Positions 1-9,749 are shown, counted from the stretch's first letter. The stretch is DNA of 64,000 bases from Paenibacillus stellifer (GCF_000758685.1 NZ_CP009286.1:4777501-4841500), one strand, 5' to 3'. Program-made: numbers and translations. The notes: generated by a model not told the origin, from the letters alone.

Positions 1-691
1 GGAGCCATTTGCAGCAGTCCACCATTTTGGACATTAGAGAGAACTCACAGGCCAGTTGCACCAGCTCAATCCGCTGTTCAACGGTCTCGCCGCTGATCGC
101 GAGCTCCTCGTACAGCTTGTAGACGGAATTGTTAAGACTCTTAACCTGTTCCCACACCGCAGGTGTCGGATATTGCCCCGCTTCGCAAACCTCCATCTTA
201 GCCCAGTGATACAGCGACATCAGAATACAGTTGTAGGAATCCATGAAGCAGCAGGCCTGCAAATAGCGTTTGGATTTCACGTACATATGAAGAAAACGGG
301 CGAACTCAATAAAGATCATCCTGTCTCGCAATGGCTCGCCGAAGAGCTTGATTTCCTCCCGAAGCCGGCTGATAATACCTTGAGGGTCCCACAAAATGTC
401 GCCTTCGAGCAGACAGACCACCCGCTCATTGTTGTCTCCAGTCAGCAGAGAACGTTCCAGCTGTGAAAGCTCCACATGCATGGTCTGTGTCCGTGATTCG
501 CCATGTATAAGATGGTTGCCATACCGCTGCCGTTCATTCGGGTCGGGATGAATAACCATGATAATTTTATCGAAGTCATGAAGCAGAGCACTTTGAAAGG
601 GCGCGTTCCCTAAAGAGCTCAATGCCACAGCTCCCAGAGCATTGGCATCAAAGATATCTCCATTTAATAATGTCAGATTGGATAATTCCAT
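1..691 (-). CDS. Nucleotidyltransferase-like protein, YgxA family (partial, C-terminus off window)
   Basis: The first 230 residues of a minus-strand protein that runs off the left edge of the window. It begins MELSNLTLLNGD; GGAGG sits five bases before the ATG, which fixes the start. The sequence looks like the YgxA-type nucleotidyltransferase-like proteins of Bacillales, which have an N-terminal NTase-like fold and a C-terminal helical part and run to about 290 residues. In Bacillus subtilis ygxA lies close downstream of perR, and here perR lies 2 kb upstream on the same strand, which supports the identification. I see no obvious catalytic nucleotidyltransferase signature. The molecular function is unknown. 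Family assignment comes from memory of the family and from synteny. Confidence 0.6.
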   Translation of the reverse strand, partial: MELSNLTLLNGDIFDANALGAVALSSLGNAPFQSALLHDFDKIIMVIHPDPNERQRYGNHLIHGESRTQTMHVELSQLERSLLTGDNNERVVCLLEGDILWDPQGIISRLREEIKLFGEPLRDRMIFIEFARFLHMYVKSKRYLQACCFMDSYNCILMSLYHWAKMEVCEAGQYPTPAVWEQVKSLNNSVYKLYEELAISGETVEQRIELVQLACEFSLMSKMVDCCKWL

Positions 692-952
692 ATCGTCCTC
701 CATCAAATTTGGCGATTTTGCGTCCATTCAGTTATATCTACTAATTCTACATCCCCATATCAGTTCCTTCTGGACGACCGAACTATATTTAAGCTGGGAG
801 AAATGACTCATGATCCTCATGTTAGCCAATATCAACGTTTTTCACACATGGGATCTGCTGCCGGATATCTTGAGACAGGGCTCTTGTTCCCTCCCAAAAC
901 GGCATGTATCACCTTATATCATCTTGCGGAACAGACTGTCTAATCCGCCAGC
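692..952. other. Intergenic stretch, no gene seen
   Basis: About 260 bases between the YgxA-like start and the terminator of the GH18 gene. The minus-strand promoter of the YgxA-like gene should lie here, but I see no convincing -35/-10 pair. The open frames that cross it are low-complexity shadows without a ribosome binding site. Confidence 0.5.
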
Positions 953-993
953 AAAAGAACCTCCGGCCCGCCGGATCGGACAGAAGGTTCTTT
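953..993 (-). terminator. Rho-independent terminator of the GH18 gene
   Basis: A 9-bp perfect stem (AAAGAACCT / AGGTTCTTT) encloses a 22-nt GC-rich loop and is followed on the minus strand by TTTT. It starts two bases after the GH18 stop codon. Confidence 0.7.
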
Positions 994-995
994 CC

Positions 996-2708
996 TCATT
1001 TGTGGATCGTATTCAGCGTCTCCCAGGCTCCCTCTCCGGCAAAGCTGCGGTTCCAGGACGCAATCCCGGCAAGCTTAAGCGATTTGGCGAGCTTGACTCT
1101 CGACTGAAGAGATACCTTATCCTCGATCCAAATCTTGTTGAGGACTCCGTTCTCCCGATATTCCACATAGTTCTGGCCTGTCTCCTTGGAGAGCACCGGC
1201 TTCAGCTTCTTCGTGCCGATAATCGTGGCTACGCGGTTCATACCCACCGATTTGGAGCTGACTTTGGTCTTCCCGTCCACGGATTGTTCGCTCCAGATTC
1301 GGGTATACAGCGGAACCCCCAGTATGAGCTTGTCCGCAGGAACATCATCCTCGTCCAGAATTCGTTCCATTGCCGTCTGCGACCAGGACAAGGATGCCAC
1401 CGAGCCTGCTACCGGACTGGACGCCCAATGCTCGTCATACGCCATAACAATCATGAAATCAACCAGTTCGCCCAGCGCGCGGCGGTCAAAAAAGAGGGAC
1501 CACATTTCGCTGTTCGACTTGGGGGTGACGTCAATGGAAAGAATCAGATTTTTCGCCTGGGCCATCGGCCGGAGCTCCCGCACAAACTGGGTGACATTGT
1601 CGCCGTCATCGGTATACACATTTTCAAAATCAATGTTAATACCATCCAGGCCGTAGAGATCGGCGTACTCCATCATCTGCTCAATCGTCCGCATCCGGTT
1701 CTCATAAGTAGAGAGCGCCTTGGTAGTCAGGTCGGCGTCGAAGCTGTTGCTTAAGAGGCCCCAGACTTCCTTGTCCTTGGCATGCGCCCAGGTCACATAG
1801 GCCGGGTCCCCCTGGCTCCGAACATTGCCCTGGCCGTCCACGATATTGAACCAGGTCGGGCTTACAACATTGACTCCCTTCAGAGTGCCCAACGAAGAGG
1901 TGTCCGGATTACTGGTATATACAGCCTCCCAGGTAAGGTTCACGGCTTTACCCTTCCAGCTGCTCTCGGCCCGGGTTGGAGGGCTCTTCGGTTTCTCTAC
2001 CGTCTTCGTCCCATTGTCCTGAACCGCCGAAGCCTTCACATAGCCCGCATAGCCGTTATCCATTTGTACATATAGCCAATCGTCCTGCTTCTTCCAGATT
2101 CTCAGCTTCGTCCCCTTGCCCATCTTGCTTAAAATCGGGGCATGAATAGTCGCTTCACTGCGCATAGAGGTTTTATTCTCTTTGACGACACCAAGCGGGA
2201 CCGACTCCCCGGCCGTCATCAGCAGCACAGCTCCCGTATCCTTGTTCTCCTGGACATCGAGACCGTATAAGTTCTTTAACGATTCGGCAGGCAAAAGGGT
2301 AACTCCGCCCTTCTCCACCGGGGCCAGACGAAGCTGGACCGGCTGATTGTTAAGCGCCGCCGCCTTCTTATCCGCTTGCATGAGCAGCAGCTTGCGGTCC
2401 GTTGTCAAAATAACCGATTTGGTTCCTGCTTCATATCGAATGGCCGGGTCGACGGCTTTTTGCAGCAGCGGAAGCGGCAGAAGGAGTTGTTCCCCTTCCC
2501 CTGATGCGGAGTAACCGGTGAACTCGCCTTTGATAAAGATAGGTTTATCCTTACCCTTCCACTCCGGATCGGTATGAAACGGGTTCGGCAGTACAAATAA
2601 AACGAGGGCGCAGGCTCCAGCGGCTATAATCAGGAGACCCGCCAGCTTTCGGAGAAAGCCGCCCCGTCTTGCAGGTCTGTTACGTCTCGATTTCAATCTT
2701 CTGCTCAA
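996..2708 (-). CDS. Membrane-anchored GH18 glycosidase with SH3 domain (YaaH/SleL-like)
   Basis: A 570-residue protein. Residues 1-20 are arginine-rich and cytoplasmic, about 21-42 form one transmembrane segment, then comes a region resembling a copper amine oxidase N-terminal-like domain, an SH3_3 domain (about 175-235) and a C-terminal GH18 domain from about 275. The catalytic signature DGINIDFE is visible and keeps the acid/base glutamate of the DxxDxDxE motif, so it is probably active. Related proteins (YaaH, SleL, YdhD) hydrolyse peptidoglycan glycan strands, often cortex in spores; that substrate is inference. The start is TTG at 2708, seven bases after GGAGG. It is followed by its own terminator and preceded by the perR terminator, so it appears monocistronic. 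Confidence 0.85.
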   Translation of the reverse strand: MSRRLKSRRNRPARRGGFLRKLAGLLIIAAGACALVLFVLPNPFHTDPEWKGKDKPIFIKGEFTGYSASGEGEQLLLPLPLLQKAVDPAIRYEAGTKSVILTTDRKLLLMQADKKAAALNNQPVQLRLAPVEKGGVTLLPAESLKNLYGLDVQENKDTGAVLLMTAGESVPLGVVKENKTSMRSEATIHAPILSKMGKGTKLRIWKKQDDWLYVQMDNGYAGYVKASAVQDNGTKTVEKPKSPPTRAESSWKGKAVNLTWEAVYTSNPDTSSLGTLKGVNVVSPTWFNIVDGQGNVRSQGDPAYVTWAHAKDKEVWGLLSNSFDADLTTKALSTYENRMRTIEQMMEYADLYGLDGINIDFENVYTDDGDNVTQFVRELRPMAQAKNLILSIDVTPKSNSEMWSLFFDRRALGELVDFMIVMAYDEHWASSPVAGSVASLSWSQTAMERILDEDDVPADKLILGVPLYTRIWSEQSVDGKTKVSSKSVGMNRVATIIGTKKLKPVLSKETGQNYVEYRENGVLNKIWIEDKVSLQSRVKLAKSLKLAGIASWNRSFAGEGAWETLNTIHK

Positions 2709-2820
2709 AGCAAATCCTCCATAATGGCTGTATTGAGTAGTACGGAAAAAGCGCCAACAAAAAAAGAAACGTGCATCATCCGCTTATCCTCGGAATCCCC
2801 ACGTTGTTCTGACACCGGGC

Positions 2821-2847
2821 AAAAGGCAGCCGCTCGATGAGCGGCTG
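2821..2847 (-). terminator. Rho-independent terminator of perR
   Basis: A perfect 9-bp stem (CAGCCGCTC / GAGCGGCTG) with a 3-base loop, followed on the minus strand by CCTTTT. It lies 37 bases after the perR stop. Confidence 0.8.
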
Positions 2848-2883
2848 AGCCAGCGCCTGTTCTTATTCAATCCCAACACCGGT

Positions 2884-3315
2884 CTAATGCTTCTTGCCTG
2901 CACAGCAGCCGCAAATCCCGTAAAGCTCCATCCGGAGGCCATGAACCTTGAACCCGGTTTCCTCTTCGGCTTTGCGCTCAACCTCATGCAGGGAAGGATA
3001 GCTGAAATCCTCAATTTTGCCGCATTCCTGGCAAATAATATGATAATGATCGGTTACGTTGGCATCGAAGCGGCTGGAATTATCGCCGTAAGTCAGTTCC
3101 CGGACCATACCAGCTTCCATGAACATTTTGAGATTGTTGTACACGGTCGCCACACTCATGCTTGGAAACTTGGGCTCAAGCGCACGATAAATCTCGTCAG
3201 CGGTCGGGTGATTCATAGATTCCATCAAATACGTCAAGATCGCGTGGCGTTGTGGCGTAATGCGGACTCCCGTCGTCTTCAATTGTTCCAGTGCGTGTTG
3301 TACGCCGCTTCCCAT
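2884..3315 (-). CDS. perR: Peroxide-stress repressor PerR, Fur family
   Basis: A 143-residue Fur-family metalloregulator, near-colinear with B. subtilis PerR ([53 protein letters not shown]). The N-terminal half is the winged helix. The structural zinc site is C-x-x-C in CQEC plus C-G-C-C near the end. The regulatory Fe/Mn site residues (His in NHPTADE, Asp in RFD, the two His of DHYH) are present, which favours PerR over Fur or Zur. The ATG at 3315 is chosen over the GTG at 3324 because AAAGGCGG lies eight bases before it. It represses peroxide-response genes and is inactivated by metal-catalysed histidine oxidation in the family. A candidate Per box lies about 100 bases upstream. Confidence 0.93.
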   Translation of the reverse strand: MGSGVQHALEQLKTTGVRITPQRHAILTYLMESMNHPTADEIYRALEPKFPSMSVATVYNNLKMFMEAGMVRELTYGDNSSRFDANVTDHYHIICQECGKIEDFSYPSLHEVERKAEEETGFKVHGLRMELYGICGCCAGKKH

Positions 3316-3412
3316 CCCTGTCACCGCCTTTACATATCAATCCATGATTTTATAAACGCTATTGTATTTATTGTAAAACCGTTCTTTTAGGATTGTCAAC
3401 GCGATGACTTAA

Positions 3413-3427
3413 TTATATTGATTATTA
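3413..3427. promoter_or_regulatory. Candidate Per box upstream of perR
   Basis: TTATATTGATTATTA matches 12 of the 14 defined positions of the Per box consensus TTATAATnATTATAA. It sits in the AT-rich 132-bp gap upstream of perR, where an autoregulatory operator would be expected. The region is AT-rich overall, so chance matching is a real risk. Confidence 0.45.
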
Positions 3428-3447
3428 TTTAATAAAAATTTGTTTAT

Positions 3448-5370
3448 TCATTGTTTTCTCACATTTAAATTGCTGTTACCCTCGACATCGATCTTGTATT
3501 CGCCTGTTCCGGCTGTGCCGGTAATCGTTTTTTTGTCGATGGTGAGCTCCGGCAGGTCACTTTCGATATTGCCATAGCCGCTTGAGCCTTTCAGCGAATA
3601 GTTCGCAATCTCCGGCAGGTACAGGTTGATATCGCCGACAGCGCTGTAAATATTCCAGTCCCCCTGAACGGAAGAGGAACGCGCTTCGATCACCCCGTTC
3701 AGTGATTGCAGATTAAGCGATGAGGGCGCCTCTTTGACATTCACATTGCCGTTCTTGGTCGACAGATCAAGTTCCGCCCCGCTCCCCTCCGCAACAATAT
3801 TGCCGACCGCCGTGGAGAGTTTCAGCGAGGATGACACATTCCAGGCCATCATATCGCCCCCGTTGGTTGTCAAATCCGCTGTGCCTTGTATGTTGCGGAT
3901 GCGAACCTCACCGTTCAGAGTCTTGCCCTTGATGTTGCCGAATACCTGATGCAGAATGATCGGACCGTTGCCGGTCTCGATGCCGATATCCTGAATCGCT
4001 TCCACATTCTGCAGCGTAATGCCACCGCTCATCGTCGTAATCTGCAGATCGAAGCGTCTGGTGTCGGGAACGGCGATATCCAGATCAATACGCGGCTGGC
4101 GTTTGCCGGAGTCTCCGTAGGCTTTTCCCTTGGTTGTCAGCTTAATGGTTGGGCCTTCCGTCACTTCGATAAACGATTGGTCGGACACAGCCTGAGCCCG
4201 TACACCTGAAAGCTGGTCCACCCAGACGGTTGCCGTTACCTCGATATCATCGATCGGGCTGCGGTGTACCAGAATGTCGCCGTTAATCGCGTCCACAGTC
4301 AGCTTTGCCGAGTTCAGTTCAACCGGAATCGCAACCGACGGTTTGACGAATCGGCTGCCTTTGGCTTCGCCGTAATCTACAGCCGCCGCTGTCAGATTCA
4401 GGCTAACTTTATTCCAGAGCTGCAGGTAATGCTCCTGCTCGGACACGATAAAGACACAGGCTCCCAGCAAAATCGCAGGTACAAGGCTTCGCAAATCCTG
4501 CTGAACCCGCCGCCGGCTTCCGCTGCTGCGCGGTCTTCTCGCAGCCGTATACAGGATAAGATACTCCAGCCCCCACAGAATAGGGATGACCGGCCACCAT
4601 TTCAGCAGCAGAAGCATATCGTCCGTTCCCAGCAGCCAATCCCGGAACAGAAGCGCTCCTACGCCAATCAGCACGATCGAAGACGTATAGCGCCCAATCC
4701 GAAGCTTCGGTGAAACAGCGGCGCCGCGCCGTCTGCTCAAGGTGATCTCCCGAAGCATAAAGAGCAGGCCGGCTGCGATCAGAACACCTCCCGCCGCCGC
4801 TCCCGCATGATGCTCGATAAAGAACTGCAGCCATGCGGGCTTTTGCCTGAATAGAAACAGCAGCACGCCTCCTCCCAACAGGAACAGCCCGAAGGAAATG
4901 CCTGGCTCGCTGATGAGCCGGGTGCGCTGCGGCTTCTCCTCCGCGAGTTCATATTCCGCAGCGTTCATCTTCATAAACCGGATGATCCGGTCCGCGGACT
5001 GGAGGGCGTCATATACATTGAAGAAATACAGGCACGGAATCAACAGCGCCAGCAGGATGAGCAGCGGAACGTTAATCTGCATGCCGATCGATGAAAAATA
5101 TAGCAGCGCCGCAATATCCAGGATGATGGCGAACAAAAAAGATATCCCTTTGCGGAGAAGGCCCAGATACAAGTGGCCCACGCCCGGGATAATCGCCGCC
5201 ATCAGACCTGCAATAAATTTGCGCTTAACGGGGCGCCGCTTGGTCCGTGGCGGAATCACCGGCGCATCGGCGGTTCCTTCATCGGACTGCGGATCTTCGT
5301 ATTCTTTTTCCGTTTCAGTCTGATGATCTTTCTCTTCGGGCGTCAGCGCCGGATGACTCGGATTCTTCAT
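3448..5370 (-). CDS. Polytopic membrane protein with C-terminal DUF4097 (LiaF-like) domain
   Basis: A 640-residue protein. Residues 1-60 are charged and probably disordered. About six to eight hydrophobic helices follow; the first pair resembles a TM2-type hairpin with PGVGHLYLGLLRKG. From about residue 330 the protein is a beta-rich DUF4097 region with many short repeats of the type GNG.I / NGD.LV, predicted to fold as a right-handed beta helix outside the membrane. Related LiaF/YvqF and adhesin-like DUF4097 proteins act in envelope stress sensing, but this exact role is inference. The ATG at 5370 follows AGGAGGAGGG by six bases. The ATG at 5403 is rejected because that ribosome site would then be coding. 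The gene follows the GNAT gene by 29 bases, so they may be cotranscribed. Confidence 0.75.
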   Translation of the reverse strand: MKNPSHPALTPEEKDHQTETEKEYEDPQSDEGTADAPVIPPRTKRRPVKRKFIAGLMAAIIPGVGHLYLGLLRKGISFLFAIILDIAALLYFSSIGMQINVPLLILLALLIPCLYFFNVYDALQSADRIIRFMKMNAAEYELAEEKPQRTRLISEPGISFGLFLLGGGVLLFLFRQKPAWLQFFIEHHAGAAAGGVLIAAGLLFMLREITLSRRRGAAVSPKLRIGRYTSSIVLIGVGALLFRDWLLGTDDMLLLLKWWPVIPILWGLEYLILYTAARRPRSSGSRRRVQQDLRSLVPAILLGACVFIVSEQEHYLQLWNKVSLNLTAAAVDYGEAKGSRFVKPSVAIPVELNSAKLTVDAINGDILVHRSPIDDIEVTATVWVDQLSGVRAQAVSDQSFIEVTEGPTIKLTTKGKAYGDSGKRQPRIDLDIAVPDTRRFDLQITTMSGGITLQNVEAIQDIGIETGNGPIILHQVFGNIKGKTLNGEVRIRNIQGTADLTTNGGDMMAWNVSSSLKLSTAVGNIVAEGSGAELDLSTKNGNVNVKEAPSSLNLQSLNGVIEARSSSVQGDWNIYSAVGDINLYLPEIANYSLKGSSGYGNIESDLPELTIDKKTITGTAGTGEYKIDVEGNSNLNVRKQ

Positions 5371-5399
5371 ATCGGGCCCTCCTCCTTTCTCGCCATCCG

Positions 5400-5876
5400 T
5401 CAATGGGTACGTCCCCCGGCACGGTGAAACTCGACCAGCTCTACACCCGGAGCCACTTCCGCAGCTGATACGGGCGTAAAGCCGTGCTTGAGATACAGGG
5501 AGACGGCGGGATCATTCTTCCTGCCCGTTGATACGATGAACCGGTTCTTAGACGGATACAGTCCGAATACATGCTCAAGCAGCCGGCCCGCGATTCCCTG
5601 CCGAAAATGATCGGGACTGACCATCATGCGGGTAATCGTCAGACTGTCCACATCCTCTTCCTCGGTAGCAACCGCTCCCATCAAATCGCCGTCTTCGTCC
5701 AGGCAGCCGTAAAAATTCTCTTCGCAGTTCCGGAGCATGTCCCGGGTCTCCAGCAGCGGAGGAATCGCATCAAAACCAATCCGTTCCGCCTCAAGGCGAT
5801 ATGCCTTATGCTGAAGGCTCCACAGACTGTCCAGCGTATCTTCGTCCTGCAGATTCAGCTTCGCAATTGTGTTCAT
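5400..5876 (-). CDS. GNAT-family N-acetyltransferase
   Basis: A 158-residue acetyltransferase. The GNAT core is visible: ITRMMVSPDHFRQGIAGRLL holds the strand 4 and Q/RxxGxG/A acetyl-CoA loop (here RQGIAG), followed by VSTGRKNDPAVSLYLKHGF, the typical strand 5 to helix 4 stretch. The substrate cannot be predicted. The ATG at 5876 is preferred over the ATG at 5894 because AAGGAG sits nine bases before it while nothing suitable precedes the other. It lies downstream of gatB in the same direction, separated by a strong hairpin, and directly upstream of the DUF4097 gene. Confidence 0.85.
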   Translation of the reverse strand: MNTIAKLNLQDEDTLDSLWSLQHKAYRLEAERIGFDAIPPLLETRDMLRNCEENFYGCLDEDGDLMGAVATEEEDVDSLTITRMMVSPDHFRQGIAGRLLEHVFGLYPSKNRFIVSTGRKNDPAVSLYLKHGFTPVSAAEVAPGVELVEFHRAGGRTH

Positions 5877-5901
5877 GCCGGGACTCTCCTTCATAATTGC
5901 C

Positions 5902-5929
5902 GAAGGCCTGCCGCAGACGGCAAGCCTTC
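5902..5929. terminator. Strong intergenic hairpin after gatB, no U-tract
   Basis: A 12-bp stem with one G-T wobble and a 4-base loop lies 31 bases after the gatB stop. No run of T follows on either strand, so it may be a weak terminator, a processing site or a 3' stabiliser that separates gatCAB from the GNAT gene. Confidence 0.5.
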
Positions 5930-5959
5930 ACTATTTAATCAGCCTCTATAATACGGCAA

Positions 5960-7399
5960 TCAGCCGTTCAGCACTTCTGCCAGCAATTTGTTCACGAGGC
6001 CGGGATTGGCCTTGCCTTTGCTCTCTTTCATGACCTGGCCGACAAGGAAGCCGATCGCTTTCTGCTTGCCTGCCTTGTAATCTTCAACCGACTGCGGATT
6101 GGCCGCAACGACCGCTTCCACAATTCCTTTGATGGCTCCCTCGTCGCTGATCTGCACAAGCCCCTTCTCTTCCACGATCTGGGCCGGCAGCTTGCCGGAT
6201 TCGAGCATTTCCTTAAAGACGGTCTTGGCGATCTTGCTGCTGATGGTCCCTTTGTCGATCAAGCCGATCATCTCGCCAAGGCCCTGCGGGGTAATCTTGA
6301 CCTCGGACAGCTCCAGATTGTTGCTGTTGAGATAAGCCAGCAGGTCGCCCATGATCCAGTTGGAGACCGATTTGGCGTCGTCAGTGAACTTCAGGCTTCC
6401 CTCAAAGAAATCGGCCAGCGCTTTGGAGGAGGTAATGACACCCGCATCGTAGGCGGGCAGGCCGTATTCCTCGGCGTAGCGCGCTCTGCGAGCGTCCGGA
6501 AGCTCCGGAATGGAAGCACGGATCGATTCCTTCCAGGCCTCGTCGATATGCAGCACGATCAGGTCGGGATCGGGGAAGTACCGGTAATCATGGGCTTCTT
6601 CCTTGCCGCGCATGGCGAAGGTCTTCTCCTTGGCGTCATCCCAACGCCGCGTCTCCTGCACAACTTCGCCGCCCTCGTCCAGAATTTCGGCCTGGCGGAA
6701 CTCCTCATACTCCAGTCCCCGCAGCACGCCGCGGAAGGAGTTCATGTTCTTAAGCTCCGCGCGCGTTCCGAATTCTTGCTGGCCGATAGGCCGCAGGCTG
6801 ATGTTCGCGTCGCAGCGCATCGAGCCCTCTTCCATCTTGACGTCAGAGACGTCGCAGTACTGCATGATCGCGCGGATCTTCTCCAGGTATGCTCTCGCCT
6901 CTTCGGGAGAACGGAGATCCGGCTCCGAGACGATTTCGAGCAGCGGCGTGCCGACACGGTTGAAATCGACAAGCGAAGCGTAGCCGCCGTCCACATGGGT
7001 CAGCTTGCCTGCATCCTCTTCGAGATGAAGGCGGGTAATGCCGATTCGCTTCGTCTCACCGTCCACTTCAATGTCGAGCCACCCGTTCAGGCCGATCGGC
7101 TGATCAAACTGGGAGATCTGGTAAGCCTTCGGCGAATCGGGATAAAAATAGTTCTTGCGGTCGAACTTGCTAACGTTGCCGATTGTGCAGTTCAGCGCCA
7201 TGGCTGCTTTCATGGCATAATCCACCGCCTGGCGGTTCAAGACCGGCAGGACGCCTGGATGGCCCAGGCAGACCGGGCAGGTATGGGTATTGGGAGGCGC
7301 TCCGAATTCCGTGGAGCAACCGCAGAAAATCTTCGATTGGGTATGAAGCTCGACGTGAACTTCAAGACCGATGACGGTTTCGTACTTGGATGATGGCAT
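5960..7399 (-). CDS. gatB: Asp-tRNA(Asn)/Glu-tRNA(Gln) amidotransferase subunit B
   Basis: A 479-residue subunit of the GatCAB amidotransferase, the usual full length. It carries the family hallmarks [18 protein letters not shown], the zinc-binding CGCSTEFG...CPVCLGHPG stretch, and [16 protein letters not shown]. The C-terminal YqeY-like tail ([19 protein letters not shown]) binds tRNA. GatB phosphorylates mischarged Glu-tRNA(Gln) and, with GatA and GatC, converts it to Gln-tRNA(Gln) in the cytoplasm. It is the last gene of gatCAB, 29 bases after gatA. AAGGAGGG precedes the ATG. Confidence 0.98.
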   Translation of the reverse strand: MPSSKYETVIGLEVHVELHTQSKIFCGCSTEFGAPPNTHTCPVCLGHPGVLPVLNRQAVDYAMKAAMALNCTIGNVSKFDRKNYFYPDSPKAYQISQFDQPIGLNGWLDIEVDGETKRIGITRLHLEEDAGKLTHVDGGYASLVDFNRVGTPLLEIVSEPDLRSPEEARAYLEKIRAIMQYCDVSDVKMEEGSMRCDANISLRPIGQQEFGTRAELKNMNSFRGVLRGLEYEEFRQAEILDEGGEVVQETRRWDDAKEKTFAMRGKEEAHDYRYFPDPDLIVLHIDEAWKESIRASIPELPDARRARYAEEYGLPAYDAGVITSSKALADFFEGSLKFTDDAKSVSNWIMGDLLAYLNSNNLELSEVKITPQGLGEMIGLIDKGTISSKIAKTVFKEMLESGKLPAQIVEEKGLVQISDEGAIKGIVEAVVAANPQSVEDYKAGKQKAIGFLVGQVMKESKGKANPGLVNKLLAEVLNG

Positions 7400-7428
7400 G
7401 TTGATCTCGTTCCCTCCTTATGGACCGG

Positions 7429-8886
7429 TTACAGCTGCGGACGCTGCTTGTGATGATCCGTATGCTGCTCATAGGCATGCGCTACGCGCAGCACCGTCCT
7501 CTCGTCGAATTCCTTGCCGATGATCTGCAGGCCCACAGGCAGTCCTTCGGCGAAGCCGCAAGGGATGCTGACGGCGGGAATGCCGGCCAGATTGACCGGA
7601 ATGGTCAAAATATCGTTCAAATACATGGTCAGCGGGTCCTCGGTCTGGGAGCCGAGCTTGAACGCCGTTGTCGGAGCAGTCGGTCCGATAACCACGTCGT
7701 ATTTCTTAAACACTTCGTCAAAATCCTGCTTGATAAGCGTACGCACCTTCTGCGCCTTCAAGTAATAGGCGTCATAATAGCCGGAGCTCAACGCATATGT
7801 TCCGAGCATGATCCGGCGCTTGACTTCGGGGCCAAAGCCCTGGCTGCGGGAATTGTGGTACAGGTCCAGCAGGCCGCTGCCATCGTCCACCCGCACGCCG
7901 AAGCGAACGCCGTCGAAGCGAGCCAGGTTGGAGGAGGCTTCCGAAGAGGCCAGCAAATAGTAGGTGGCTACCGCATATTCGGTATGCGGCAGAGAGACTT
8001 CCTCCCAGACGGCGCCCAGATCCTCGAGCACCTTCAGGGCGGCCAGAACCGTGTCACGGACGGAGGCGTCAACGCCCTCGCCGACGTATTCCTTCGGCAC
8101 GGCGATGCGCAGTCCTTTGACATCTCCGGTCAAGGCGCCTAGGTAGTCGGGGATATCCACTTTCGCCGATGTGGAGTCCTGCGGATCATAGCCGGCGATT
8201 GCCTGCAGCACATAGGCGGAATCCTCGACGGTCCGGGTCAGCGGACCGATCTGGTCCAGCGAGGAGGCGAAGGCAACCAGGCCGTAGCGGGACACCAGGC
8301 CGTAAGTCGGCTTCAGGCCGACAACGCCGCAGTACGAAGCCGGCTGGCGGATGGAGCCGCCGGTATCCGAGCCCAGGGCGAAGAAGACCTCGCCCGCGGC
8401 AACCGCTGCAGCGGAGCCGCCGCTTGAGCCGCCCGGCACCCGTTCGAGGTCCCATGGATTGCGGACCGCGCCATAGGCGGAGTTCTCGTTCGATCCGCCC
8501 ATGGCGAACTCGTCCATATTCAGCTTGCCGATCGTCACGGCATCCGCCTGCCGCAGCTTGGCCGCGACCGTAGCGTCGTAAATCGGCTGGTAGTTGTCCA
8601 GAAAACGGCTGGCACAGGTTGTCCGCAGTCCCTTGGTTACGATATTGTCCTTGACTCCGGCCGGGATCCCGAAGAGAAGCCCTCTCGGCGCTCCCGAAGC
8701 CAGCTTGTCATCAAGCTGACGGGCAGCAGACTTGGCGCCTTCTTCATTCAGCGTCAGGAACGCATGAATGTCGCCGTCCAGACGGGCAACCGCCGACAGC
8801 GATTCCTCAGTCAGTTCGCTGACCGAAATCTTCGAGTCATGCAGCAAGTTATGTAATTCAGAAAGACGATATTGAAACAGACTCAA
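7429..8886 (-). CDS. gatA: Asp-tRNA(Asn)/Glu-tRNA(Gln) amidotransferase subunit A
   Basis: A 485-residue amidase-signature protein, the normal GatA length with the start used here. It releases ammonia from glutamine or asparagine for transfer to mischarged tRNA. The catalytic Ser-cisSer-Lys signature is visible in [10 protein letters not shown] (Lys) and the [14 protein letters not shown] / [16 protein letters not shown] stretch (both Ser). The start is TTG at 8886, seven bases after AAGGAG; the resulting [14 protein letters not shown] matches known GatA N-termini. The upstream in-frame ATG at 8907 would make the ribosome site coding. The gene follows gatC by 25 bases. Confidence 0.97.
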   Translation of the reverse strand: MSLFQYRLSELHNLLHDSKISVSELTEESLSAVARLDGDIHAFLTLNEEGAKSAARQLDDKLASGAPRGLLFGIPAGVKDNIVTKGLRTTCASRFLDNYQPIYDATVAAKLRQADAVTIGKLNMDEFAMGGSNENSAYGAVRNPWDLERVPGGSSGGSAAAVAAGEVFFALGSDTGGSIRQPASYCGVVGLKPTYGLVSRYGLVAFASSLDQIGPLTRTVEDSAYVLQAIAGYDPQDSTSAKVDIPDYLGALTGDVKGLRIAVPKEYVGEGVDASVRDTVLAALKVLEDLGAVWEEVSLPHTEYAVATYYLLASSEASSNLARFDGVRFGVRVDDGSGLLDLYHNSRSQGFGPEVKRRIMLGTYALSSGYYDAYYLKAQKVRTLIKQDFDEVFKKYDVVIGPTAPTTAFKLGSQTEDPLTMYLNDILTIPVNLAGIPAVSIPCGFAEGLPVGLQIIGKEFDERTVLRVAHAYEQHTDHHKQRPQL

Positions 8887-8911
8887 AATGTCATCTCCTT
8901 TAGCCATGTAA

Positions 8912-9199
8912 TTAATCCAGAACCGCCGGTACCTTAAACTGTCCGTCCTCTTCGTCCGGCGCATTCAGCAAGGCCTCTTCCACGGTGATGCTCTCCTTCA
9001 CAACGTCCTCACGCATCACATTGCTGACATGCAGCACATGGGTTGTCGGCGGCACATCGTCCGTATTCAGGCTGCCCAGCTTCTCCGCATATTGTAAAAT
9101 GGCGTTCATCTGCTCTGTAAACAAAGCCTCTTCTTCCGGGCTTAAATGCAGTCGGGCCAGCTTGGCCACATGCTGCACGTCCTTGACGGTAATGCTCAT
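8912..9199 (-). CDS. gatC: Asp-tRNA(Asn)/Glu-tRNA(Gln) amidotransferase subunit C
   Basis: A 95-residue GatC, the small subunit that wraps around GatA and stabilises its contact with GatB. The family pattern [16 protein letters not shown] is present as [16 protein letters not shown], and VMREDV and the C-terminal [11 protein letters not shown] are typical. It is the first gene of the gatCAB operon and has a well-formed promoter 52 to 80 bases upstream. AGGAGG lies before the ATG. Confidence 0.96.
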   Translation of the reverse strand: MSITVKDVQHVAKLARLHLSPEEEALFTEQMNAILQYAEKLGSLNTDDVPPTTHVLHVSNVMREDVVKESITVEEALLNAPDEEDGQFKVPAVLD

Positions 9200-9250
9200 C
9201 TTGCGTATCCCTCCTGTTTAAAGGGCTAAAGCGCCCGGATAACGTTACTA

Positions 9251-9279
9251 ATTATATTGTAGATACGTATACAATTCAA
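9251..9279 (-). promoter_or_regulatory. SigA-type promoter of gatCAB
   Basis: On the minus strand TTGAAT (9274-9279), a 17-base spacer and a perfect TATAAT (9251-9256). Transcription would start about 45 bases before gatC. Confidence 0.8.
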
Positions 9280-9719
9280 TGCGGTTATACTTCCCTTCAG
9301 GATAACCAAACCCGCGCAGGGGGCGGCACTCCGGCAGCGGCCAGAGTTCGCAGAGGGAAAGAATGGAGCAACGAATCTATCCTTTCCGGGTTCGCCGGCG
9401 GCCGATTTATTGAAGTCTGCGCAAACTCCCCCAAATAAGTAACGCCTATAAAAAAGGCGCCTATCCAAGGCGCCCGTTCACCATACCCAGCCAGCCCTCC
9501 GCCGCCGGTTATCCGCTTTCCACTATAAATTGCGCTATGCATCAATCCCCTGAGCCAGCCTGACATGCGGGGTATCCAAATTCAGGGCATGTCCGGGCAC
9601 ATTCGAAAACACTAATCTGAATCTTTTTATGGAAAAAGTTGCCGAACTCTTCGTTAGCTGTAGTTCTTCTTGCAGTATCGGGAGGGGCCGGCTGTTGAAG
9701 ATAATACGTTCTGAGCATA
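9280..9719. other. 440-bp gap between gatC promoter and the IDEAL-protein terminator
   Basis: No convincing protein gene. The minus-strand frames here (for example 9297-9566) lack ribosome sites and run through an intrinsic terminator at 9446-9474. The presence of that terminator without an annotated gene is noted separately; an unrecognised small RNA or short peptide on the minus strand is possible. Confidence 0.5.
9446..9474 (-). terminator. Orphan Rho-independent terminator
   Basis: On the minus strand GGCGCC, a short A/T-containing loop (TTGGATA), GGCGCC and six T residues. It points away from gatCAB's own start region and terminates something transcribed from above 9474, yet the next gene on that strand already has a terminator at 9721-9746. 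Confidence 0.75.
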
Positions 9720-9720
9720 T

Positions 9721-9746
9721 AAAAAAGCCGGCTTGCCGCCGGCCTT
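9721..9746 (-). terminator. Rho-independent terminator of the IDEAL-domain gene
   Basis: AAGGCCGGC / GCCGGCTT stem with one bulged base and a 5-base loop, followed on the minus strand by six T. It begins four bases after the stop codon. Confidence 0.85.
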
Positions 9747-9749
9747 ATC

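Noticed and set aside
9226..9566. Two minus-strand open frames upstream of gatC
   Set aside because: They run through an intrinsic terminator and the gatCAB promoter and lack ribosome sites.
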